A stretch of 64,000 bases of DNA. It comes from Lateolabrax maculatus (taxonomy: Eukaryota > Chordata > Actinopteri > Acropomatiformes > Lateolabracidae). A program made the position numbers and the translations under genes. The notes beneath the pieces are model-generated. The model saw only the letters and a list, made by a program, of their open reading frames with translations. It was not told the DNA's origin and searched no databases. This document shows positions 49,201 through 61,200 of the stretch, piece after piece; positions within the stretch are counted from its first letter, which is position 1, and every line of letters begins with the position of its first letter. The DNA lies in the NCBI GenBank assembly GCA_031216445.1, contig CM062210.1, positions 7,498,501-7,562,500 of the forward strand. The letters are read 5' to 3'.

Positions 49201-52200
49201 GAGTGGCTATTGCTAGACTTCAAAGATCTGGAAAACAACAGGTTTTAAAAATGCTAAATATGACTCAATGAGCCCAATGACTACAATCATGTCATATGTG
49301 GAGGAAAACCCTGTGATGTATGTTTGTGCTTGTGTTTATACAACACAACTTCTATGAAGACAATGAATAAAAGATGCAGTCACTATGATGTCTGATTTGA
49401 CAATTGAATCATGTCTTATCCTACCAAAAAAGTCCTATGAACGTTTGATTAAAAAAAACATGTTTTTGTCATTCAGCTTTGTAGGCAACACAGAGATTGA
49501 TGTAGACATCAAACGCTACTACTGCAAAGCTGGTATTAAGAGCATCCAGGTAAGGAAATTCCTTTTTGTCTGATTTGTTCCATTTCCTCACAGAGTTACT
49601 TTCCTTTGGCATGAGTCTTGGCCTCTACAATGGTTGTCAGAAAAGGAACATGAAGCGTTGGATAGTAAGAGGCACACTGACTTCAGGTAAAGGTCTGTCC
49701 TGTCAGCTCTAATTTGAGAGGATTTTTCCGTATTGGATTTTTGCACACTGTATAATAACAGGATGCAGAAGATATTTGGACAGGAGCTTTTCTCCTTTCA
49801 CTAGAGCATTATTTCTTAGTATTTCTGTGCAGTGACATCTATGAAATGTCTGCATATATAAAGCTTTTAGCATAAGTGTATGGTTTAATCTTATGCTGGT
49901 TACTCATGTGCACTGCATATTGATGAGGCTGTACTTAGTCATGTAACAGTGAAGCAAATACAACAAAATAATTATGTAGTGCATTTGTAAACATTATGAA
50001 TTGCTCTGTAGCTTTGGTTCCCCACCTTTTCTAAATTTGAGACTCCTTCAAAATAAAGCAACGCCTACATGCAACCCTTTGTCACATGCTTGCGTATATT
50101 TAAACATTGTAAACAGACCTAAGAGTCATTTTCGGCTCCGATATTGTTTGAACATTGACATGATAAAAATATGTAACCTCCTCCATGAGAAGATTCCCCT
50201 GCTCTCTGTAGTGCCCGACTACATAAGTGTATGTGTCTATTGTTCTTCCTGTGTGTCCTTGGCCTTTTTGTGTGTTGCTGCAGTGGAACATAGCAGGCAG
50301 AAAAAACAATCAGTGGGCCTCCTTGGAGACCGAGTGCCGTCGGGTCTGTCCCTGGGAGACATTTGTTGCTCGCTGCCCCCATTATGTAACTCAGGCAGTC
50401 CTACATATCTCCCCAGCTCATTATCAGCCACTAATCAGTCCCCATCACTCCTTGAGCTGGTTTACATTACACAGAGCAGGTGCGTTTGACTCCATGATAA
50501 CGCTGAGATTACCAATGGCTTTGTGAGGAGTGAGGTTAATCACTGGCTGATATTGGTCTTTTATTATTTATTTAATATCAGCCCGTCGTGTGGCCCCCTA
50601 AAATGATGGAGGTCCACTCCTCCCCACGGTTACTGTACATAAAAAGCCTGTTAAACCAGCAAATAAATTACATTTTCTGATTGATTTCAAAGTGCAGTCA
50701 TTTTTTATTTATAAATGAAACCATTAAGTAAGATCTATTTATCTGGGTGTTTCCTTTCCAGTCAGTTGTTGGTGTACAGTATTTCACCCTGCCTGTAAGA
50801 CATTGTTAGTCCTTAAGACAGATGAATCAATACTCGTAATACATTTTTAACACCATTTCCTAAAGCTAGAAACTACAGAAATGATGGATGGCTGTGGGAT
50901 AACATTGGGACGTTGAGAGGGAACAGGTTTTATTTTACAACTTTTGTACGAATTCTCGCATTTTAAATTAAGTTTGAATTCTTGTTCATATCTTTTAGAA
51001 ATTCAAGGATATAAACATGATTTTCTTTTACCATCTTACCATTGTTTTCTAAGGAGCTGATTTAATCTCACAGTTGACAAAGTGAAGGATCGGTTTCCCA
51101 GTTTCTAGTTTCAGGAAATAATGTCTCAAGTTGAACTTCCTTTGGCAACAGAAAGAATTTGTCTTAAAATTAATGCAATGATCTTTACTTAAAAGAGCTG
51201 CATGCAAACGCTAAAACAACTTTATTAGTATTGATCTTAAGAGCATCATTGGTATTAGTTTCACTGGTGCTTTATTAGTTTCGGAGGCTATTCTGCTCGG
51301 ACAAAATTTTCTTGCTGCCCATCCGGAAAAAAAACAAATATAGCCTCAAAACAAATATATTGGTGCTAGAATTTAAACATCCTTTGTTCACTGGTGTGGA
51401 TTAGAGCAGCTGTGTGGTGTCCACATGACACATGTAAAGCACTTCCAACACCATAATCCTTATAATTGTCATAATATGTTATGGAGAAGGTGGAGGATGA
51501 CACGGGGCAGGTGTGAAGTCAGGCTGTGATCGAGTTTCCAACCTGTCATGTGCTACAGCTAACGGCTCCACCTCTGAGGAATGTCAAGGGCCAGCAGGGT
51601 GTGAGTTCCCTTTATGTTTGTGTATGGCAATGTGTCCCTCTTGTGTTTCCATAGATCCATGGCGTGTTGAGAGTGGTGATGGAGCCGTTGCTGGGTGATA
51701 TGCCTCTTGTTGGAGCTCTGTCTTTGTTCTTCCTCAAGAAACCAGTTAAGTCCTGACGCTGATAATATGACACCAGTTAATTCAGTTAAACCTATTTATA
51801 AGACCAGCTGTGACAGTTAAAATTACATTGCAGCCTGAATAAAGGCAATACGATATTTTTGTTGAAATACAAAAACAGATTTGTCCTAAATCTTTTTGAG
51901 CATCTGAGGTGGTACAGCAATGCAACACATAACCCATTCAGTGTTATATTGTTACTTAACATGGCATTTGACAATAATCCAAAGGTTTACACTGCGTTCT
52001 TCGTCCTTTCATTTTGCCAAGGTTGGCATTATTTCTGTGAATATCACAAAATGTCTTGAAATTCTTTTATACAGCAGTTTGGTTCTCTGTATATTTTATA
52101 TTCTCACTAATATAATATTTTTTGCTTTTTGGCTCTTACAGGCAGAAATAATAAATGTACATTTGCCTTTAAATGTTAGATGTTGAATGTTGTAAAAGTC

Positions 52201-55200
52201 AAAGCACAGCTGAATCACTGCGCAATGTGTTTTCTTTCCTTTTACAACCCGAAATGCCAGTTTAATTTCAATTTGTTTTCCTTCTCTGGCTTTTTTATCA
52301 ACATTGTCCAGATTCTTGCAGCGTAACATCTACATCACTGCATGATTTGCATTTCACATCGCCAGTTGTTTGTATATTTCATATGTTGTATATCCATCTC
52401 CCTGTTCAACCTCTGTGCAGAGCCACTGCTGCACAGCTTAAAAATGTTTGACCGATTTATACCAAATGGGAGGACCCAGTGGAACTATAGCAGAGCTTTA
52501 AATAGCTGCAGATCAAGCCAGCCCTACTTTGGCAGATTTCTCTACCCCAGGCACTCAGCGAAAGCTCAAGGTGGAGATATTACTGGAGGAGGCTGAAGGG
52601 AGAAGGCAGCAGCTCTAGTCAGTAAATCCTGGTGCATTCCCACATGTATACAAACACATACACACTTATGCATCTCAATATTCTTTGTGCTTCTAGATGA
52701 AGCACATTGCATTGGTATACTGGAGGAGAGAGACAAATAAATTGCAAAAAGAATTTCCTGTGGGTGAAGAAATCACAACATTGTGTATCCTGGAATTCAA
52801 ATAACTCATCGTCCTTCTTTCAGCGTGCCATACAAGGCCTGATCCTGAGTGCCAAATGAAATAGAAACATTTCCAGACCTTAAGAGGTTTTGGCCACGGT
52901 GGGGCCGTGTGATCAAAAATACCAGACATTTGTATGTTATAGCTTCCCAGATTTGATTGGATACTCTGCTTTTTTCTGTTGGATATCAATACAGATTTAA
53001 TATATTTGGGTTTTACCTGTTGGTGAGAAAAACAGGTTTTTGGCTTTTTTGCAGAGAGTTAGATGATAAGTTTGATACAATTTTCATGTTTATACGACCA
53101 AATTTTAGTTTTATAGACTCCAGGGAGTTGTATTTTCATGTTAGATTTTGTATGGATTAAACAAACGTGACATGACATGTTAAGTAGTGAGTCAAACTAT
53201 TCCTTTTAAATTGCTGTTTTTGTCTTGCGAACAGTCCAAAACCCAAAGGTATTAAATTAATATTGATGTCAAACAGAAAATCAGGAAATCCTGAAAATTG
53301 AGAGGCTGAAACCTGCAAATGTTGGGTTATTTTTCGATTGACAATTTGATTTAGTGGCCAATTATTTCTGACAGACCACTAGGTTTATATTTATATTTAT
53401 ATTTAGGTGCTAGTGCTAGGCGTTTTTTTCAGTACATCCTTGTTACCCAAACAATGCAAGCGTCTCTTGACCGCTTCGTACAAGTGATTTGCAGGCAGGG
53501 ATGTGTCTCTCCACACCATGTTAGCACAACGCTCAGCCATCCCCACCACATCATTCACAGCCCTGCAGTGCTCCCCTCTCCCCTGCGGCACTGAGTGCAT
53601 CTGCTGCAGAGTAAGCATCTTGGGCAGAAAGTAGGGTGGGAAAGACTCATTAAGAACAGCTCCATTAGCTTGAAGGCTGAAAAAGATCAAAGCTGACTGA
53701 GATGGTACTGCATTTCAGGTCTCAGCTGACGCTATCCACACGCTCTTTGATTTACTTTCGTTTTACTTCATTCCCTTATCCAGATTTGACATACCTGCTG
53801 CCAGCTTTACCCAGAAAGGGAGTGGAAATTGGTTTCAGTTTTTGACTCTAGAATACTTTGTAAAAACTGGTACAATGGACCATAAAAAAAACACATTGTC
53901 CCTGACCTCATGTTACATTGAATATTAATGACACCTAGAGGGCTGCTGCTTTTAATAAAAAAATTTGTATACAAGTGTTTTTGTATTCATTTCCATACAA
54001 GTGTGTGTGCTTTCTGCCCTGTGGCTAATTGTGCACACAGCATCCATTTAAACACGTAGAGTATAAAGCAAGCTTAGGTGGAAAAACTAAATAGGTAAAA
54101 AGAATAAGCTTGAATATACAAGGCCAGAAAAGGTTGTCGTTTTGTTTTTTATTTACATTACATTGTCAAACTGGTGTGCAGTGAGATAACGACCAGCCAG
54201 AATAAGTCACATATTTTACTTAAATACAGCAACATTATATAAGTAGTGCTTTGTTTTCTAAATGGACCAGAACTGTAGCAACTTATCCACAGAACTTTTG
54301 ATTTGTAGTATTTGGCTGCAACTTGTTTATGACCCTTTGTCTCTGCAGTTATTAGTCAGCAGGGTTTGTGGGCCAGAAAATACGAAGCCAAGAGGCAAAT
54401 CTAGCACAGGGGGCAGGAAACAATAATATTAATGTTTGGATTGATTTAAAGTCATTCACACTTGCAGCCTGATCAACTGTATTTTTTCCTTTCCTGTTTT
54501 TCTTCTTTTAGCTTGTGGATATAAACTGGACTGGCCTTACTAATATACTCGACATTCCTGGGCTCAAGTAAGTCAGATGAAACTTCTTCTTTGTTCGTTC
54601 TGACATTTCAAAGAATTGTAAAACAAGTAGAAGGTTTTCAGTGTTTGGTTTCAGGAAACTGGACACATGCCTACTTTCGTTCATGCCATTAATCACTTAT
54701 ATAGTACTGTACTGTATAACTGCAACCTTGAAATATAATTATTTCAATTGTTTTGAACACACTTAACCTTTCAAAAATGTGTTTTTAAGAATCTCAATGG
54801 CATATCTATAGATTTAGGGTGGGATGGATTCAACGTAATGATCAACTATGAATTACTTTGGAGTTTATCAAGTTTCAATGATCAATAATCTGAAAATAGA
54901 TATGGGGTACTTTTACTGGAGTTTATGTGTGTATTTTCACTGGATGCTGTCTTGTCCAGTATCTGTATTTGCTTTAGTTTTTTTTTGTGTTTTCTTACCT
55001 GGTGAATGCCAGAATGCGGTGTCCTTGTCCTTGTTACTGTCGTGATTAAGAGCTTGACCACACTGAGCTGTTTTAAGTGCAAGCAAACACTGACATAAAG
55101 TATGGTGTACTTTTTTAAATTTGTGTGACATGCAGTACATTTACATACACACATTACTGTGTATAACCAGATTAAGATAGTAGTTTAACGATGTAATTGG

Positions 55201-58200
55201 GCTAAAACAGGACAGATCAGGAAATGTGCTGCTTTAAGCCTGTTTCCTCATTCTTGCTTATTTTGTCTCGCTTATATAAAGTGCCTTTTTTCCCCTCGGG
55301 TGGTTGTGTAGGCTGTGCACAGAGTAAATGAGAGTCGCTTAAGAGTGGCTAACAGCCTAACACAATTACTCGCTCGTTGTCTTGAGTGGTTCATACGATA
55401 TTTATACCCCAAATAAAGTGGCACATGCATGAATGCTGCATGGGATTTTCTGGGATTACAGCTGCTTGTCATATACCCTGCTGATGTGGACAGACATGCT
55501 GGCACAGGCAGCGCTCGGTGGCCGGTCTCCGTCAGCTCTTCTGCTGAATCCTCTGTGGGGGTGAAACGGATCCATGTAGCTTGTGCAATGCAATGTACGT
55601 GTGTTTTTGTGTGTGTGGCTGTGTTGGTTGTGGAGGAAGGGGGGCACGTGCAGAAAAAGGCCCAGATGGTGAAATCGTAGCTGCAGTGACGGAGTTCTTT
55701 GAATGCAGCAGCAGACAGACAGACAGCATCAGCTGCCTACTTGAAGGCTCGCCCAGTGTGTCCCTCTTAAACCCTGCCATTATTATTATGCAACAAATGT
55801 CTTACTTGTTTACATGCTGTGATATGTTGTTGCTGATGAGTTGATTAAGAGTCTACAGCCACGCTAGAGACTCTGTTATTTGATAGCACTGAAGTACAGT
55901 TGAGGCTGATGAGAATGTCATTAGTGTTGGACAAATTTTGACCTGATTATAGAGCTAGATGGAAGTTCAGGGAATTACCAAAGTTACTACAATTCATCCT
56001 GTGGGGAACATGAATGTGTGTACCAAAATTTCAGACTAAAACCAACAATTGTCCAACTCATTGTGGCGCTCGAGGAAAAGTCAGAAGATCACTAAAGTCA
56101 TTAGGATTCATCCTCTGGGAATCATGAAGAAAGTTTTGCCAGTTCATCCAGTAGATGCTGAGGTATTACTGGATAAATTAAATCTGGGAACATGAATGTC
56201 TGTACTGAATTTAATAGCAACCCATCCAATAGTTGTTGTGATATTTCAGTCTGGACCAAAATGGTGGACTGACAGACCTAAGCATGGCTAAAAGAAGACT
56301 CTGTCAAAGGGTGAGACAAAGTTGTCTGTGATGTGGCTCACAAGTGAGTAAAACACACAATACCATACTGTATATGCTGTATATTACAGTATCTGCAGTG
56401 TCTGTGTTTGCAGTCAGCACTATTGTCCTGAAATGATGGAATAAACAGTCTCTTATTCCTGTTAGTCCACACATAAGCAGGTACGTGGGGGTGTTCCATT
56501 GTTTATGCCATGGGAGCAACAAAAAAACGCATCAATAAGCGCTGATGCTGCAGGAATCCCTTTACACCCTCACATCAGGAGAAAAGCTCCGGCTCTGATC
56601 AGTCCCACACTAGAGAATCATGACGCCTCTAATCGGCTCACAGAGAAGAGCTGCAGCCTGCCGTTTTTATTGGAAGATAAGCTGAGGATTGACAAAATAA
56701 CTGTTTCTCCAGACAAACACTGCGAGCCATGTAAGGGTTAGGGTTATAATTATATTACTTTTACAACTGGCATAAATTGCAAGGTTGTAATTAACTGCAG
56801 ACATTTATGAAAGTCCCCTTACATTGGAACTGATTCACAACCTCGACTGTATTATTTCACCTACATGAAATTTCAGCAAACTCAGAACTACTCTATGCTC
56901 CGAAATGTCAAATAGCTGCTGGCTAATTGTACATTTCTGACATCTGGGTGGTTTGACATTTAGAAACTACTTCTCATTACTAAAATTATTTTACATAATT
57001 AAGCTCTCTGTTTGCGGATGGTCTTTGGTCTCTGAGCTGCTGAGTGCTTTGAGCCTGACGAATCAGTTGGTCTTTAGTCTGTGTTTGCTGGCGGACATTA
57101 GGGTTAGGTGTTCTCTGACCTATCTGCTGTCGAAGTTGACAGCATGGAGGAAATTAGGGGGTGTTGTAAAACATTTCTGCACTGCCTCACAAAGGCAGAG
57201 AGCAGTAATTAGAAAAACAGACTTTTAGCCATTTTTTTTTACCATGATGATTTGACTTAGCTACTTACTACCTGATTAATGTGGTATAACAAACTCAGCT
57301 CCTAAGATGTTGAAATATCAAAATGGATTTACAGGAAACAGGACTCTTTTCAATGCAGTTTGGTCTTTACCTCTGTTTTCTACTTTTTTCAAATTTTACT
57401 TTTATACACTTTAATATTTTGTATTTGGTAGAACAGTCAAATTCAGATTTTAACTTAACTTTCATCTAATACCAAATAGTAACATAATTTTGTCTTCGAA
57501 GCACAGGAGGTCTAATCAATGTCAGTGCGTGTTCTTGGTTTGGGCAGCGACTCTGGAACATGAAAACTTTTTATGGGCCCATTGAAAGCATCCTGGGCCT
57601 AATTCAAGTAGACACCTAGTACAGTCCCTTTAATTTATAACACCAATTACAAACAGGCTGTCACCTAATTACTGTAAGTTTGTACACTGGAGGACATCTA
57701 GAAACCAAACGGGATAGATACATTAGGTCCTGTGTATAAGCAAATGTCCAATTTATTAGGCTGTTTGTCATCAGACCATGTTGTTGTATCTCACATGGCA
57801 GCACTCAAGTGTTTCCCGCAGCCCATTTCGTAGATTTAGCTGGTGTGTTCTTTTATCACTCCAGAGACAATTTCAGGATCACATCCTGTCGGTATCTCAG
57901 GCAGTCATCATGGTATATGGACGGCTGAGCTGTAATCACAACTGTTTTTCCCGAGTGACAGGCTGAGCAATGATGATGAGGATGATGATGAATTTTCATT
58001 GAAATTTAATTTTTTCTAGCCCTGATTGCAATTTCCAGCTGTGCCACGGCAGCTAAATTTATAAATGAATGCCTGGCAGTAATGCCATTCTCTGCCCTCA
58101 CTGTCATTGTTGTTGTCATGGTGTTTTGAATCATTCATGGATCAGATAGACATTCAGAAGTTTTTTGGCTGGCCGCACCAACATGCTTGAACTGACTCCA

Positions 58201-61200
58201 ATTTTCCTACTATCTTCTCACATGTAAAACAGAAATGTACTGTACTAAGCTGAGATTAAAGGAGAATATTTATAACCCAAGGGCACCCTCACTGTCTATT
58301 AAATAATTCATTGCTTCATTCTGTTTATCTTCCTTTTCTCCCTTCCCTCAACCCTCCCTCCTGTCCTTACAGCGGCTTCTCTGACAGTCTGATTCAAGAC
58401 ATTATCTACAATTATCTGGTTTTACCCAATCGTATCACCATCCCACTGGTCGGGGACGTGGAACTGGCCAAGCTACGCTTCCCTATGCCAAAGGTACTAA
58501 TGCAGTGTGAAAATACAATTATGCATGAGGTGGTTTAATATTCATTTCCTGTTTGTAGTTCATAAGCTGACTGCATCATGAGGGAATTCATGGTTAGTAG
58601 CTGAAAGTCCTTAACAGTCAGATCTCATGGGGTCTGTGTGAAATGTGTTTTATGATTCTTTCTGTAATAAAACAAAGTGGTTATTAGTGTTTTGTATGTA
58701 ACTCACAGCATTACTACTGAATGAAACAAGAACAGCCAAAAAGCATGTTGAGGATTTGTCTCCAGTACCTGTATCCATGGCAACAAGATAAATACTTCAG
58801 TGGATTTCAATGCGTGCAGCGTCCTTGTTGAGGAGACAATATTTTGTAATGTTAATAAGATATTTGAAGCTATAATTATTTTATGCATTTGCTCCCTTTT
58901 CTACTAATTCTGCCAATCTGACTTCAATGTGGAACTACTACTACTACTAGCCGATCGATTGATAAGTGGATTGAAAAATTGGATGTAAAGTTAATAAAAA
59001 ACAAGTTTGAAGCATCCTAGTCCCCCAGTAATAAGCTACAGTTTTCTCTTCCATTCCCTCATGATACCCAGTAGGTAATGTCACATCTTATCAAGTCTGA
59101 TTCCACTGTGGCCTCAAAGTGTCAGAGGCTGCTATTTCAGAGTTACTCCCCTAAACGCTGCACTGTACATGTCTCCACAGGGAGTCCTGAGGATTCACTT
59201 CCTGGAGGCTCAGGATCTGGAAGGGAAAGATAAATTTCTGGGAGGGCTGATCAAGGGCAAGTCTGACCCGTACGGCGTAGTGCAGATCGGCAACCAGCTG
59301 TTCCAGAGCAAGACAGTCAAGATGAACCTCCATCCCAAATGGAACGAAGTTTTCGAGGTGACGAGTTTGGGATGTCTCTCAGAGTAGGGGATGACTATAG
59401 GCTTTGATTAATACTATAATTTGTTAACAATGAAAACGGGCATATTCTCCCAACCTGCACTAACATAGGTAATTATCTATTGACTGGACATGCCTGATTG
59501 AACAAGCATCAATACATCGTTGTCTTCATTAGGCATTGGTGTACGAACACTCAGGGCAACACCTTGAGATTGAACTGTTTGATGAGGATCCGGACAAAGA
59601 CGATTTCCTGGGAAGGTGAGTTTCTCTCATTTCCTGCTCTGCTCTGATCTTATCACACATCAAACACAAGGTCTCTTTCCACCTCAGCAATGTGAAGAAG
59701 CTTTGTTGTAAAAATCCAGCTATATATAGACAAGCTAAGGATCTGGTTTGGCATTGCATATTGTCTCCAAAACACAGTGTGGAAGGTATGATGAAAGTAT
59801 CTGTGCTAGTAGACATCAGTAAAAGCAACAAAGAGGTGTTATCCCACAGTTCCAGGCCCAAGGGCAAAGTCAATTGATTTTGCCCCAAGGCCGAAACACT
59901 ACACCCAGCGCTGACAGCACGAGCAGCCAATCGATAACTGGACCCTCTTTCTTCAGATTAATTGGTGTGATTTCTCTGCTTACTGTTTGCCATTCCACTT
60001 TGAGTAATTATTTGTCATTATTCACAGCCTGATGATCGATATGACTGAACTGCACAAAGAACAGAAGGTTGATGAGGTAAAACCATTTTATATGGCCAAA
60101 TTATAGTATTCATGTCATTGGAATTAGTTTGGATTTTAATTCATACAATATACTTCTAAAAGGAATAGTTTGACATATATATATATGAACTATTCAATAT
60201 TTTCTGTACTCATTTAGTACAGGTTGTAAAGGTTTTTAAGATCATTTTTAGCCAATTGTTCAATGGTTCAGTCCATTCAATGATTGGACTCAATGATTTG
60301 AACTTTGACGTTTTGTAACACTGTTATAGTGGTTTGACCTGGAAGAAACTTCTACTGGGAAACTCCACCTAAAACTGGAGTGGCTCTCTCTGCTTTCCAG
60401 TCCTGAGAAGTTGGACCAGGTACAACACCGAAAAACCAAAATTTCTTGCATTAACAGAGCAAATATTGTCCGTCACTGTGTGTGTATTTGCTACTGATAA
60501 AAGAGGTTTGATACATACCAATAATCTTTCTCTGTGGTCACTGCCGTTTCTCTCTTTCCTGTCCAATCAGGTTCTGCAAAGTGTGCGTGCAGACAGAAGC
60601 CTGGCCAATGATGGGTTATCGTCAGCACTGCTTGTGGTCTATCTGGACTCAGCAAATAACCTGCCAGTAAGATACTGCAATGTTTACTTTATTTTGATGC
60701 TTGTGATGCTATTATTGTGCTAAAATAAAGCATTAGGCCTATGCAGGGTTCTTGTTCTCCACCCAGAACATGCACACCACATTTAGCGCCACTGAACCAG
60801 TTTAGTAAGAAATACTAGGGTAGCACCCTTGTTTCATAAAGATTATTGGTCAGTGTGCAACAATGCTCCACTTTCCTGTTATCATAATGTTTCGTGCTTT
60901 GTGACACTTGAGTGACTTCATCACCTTGTTTTCCATGGTCTTTGAAATTTGGTTTTCACTGCACTCTGACCTCCAGGTAAACCCAACAACCCGGGCAAGT
61001 TGTTTACTATTTTCCTCATTATCTTAGCTACTCTAAACCTAGCCTTTAAAACAACTGGTTATTGTGGTTATAGCATGCAGACCCAAATGGATCAATATGT
61101 TTTAAGCAAGCTTGAACTTCCAAAATCTCTTTTTCTTTCAGGAGCCTTGCACATTTTTTTGATTTATCTAATAAGATTTGAAAGCTTTCATTGCACCAAA

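Noticed and set aside
58773..58786. GTATCCATGGCAAC resembling an X-box
   Set aside because: One mismatch in the left half (T at the purine position) and an intronic position far from a start; likely chance.
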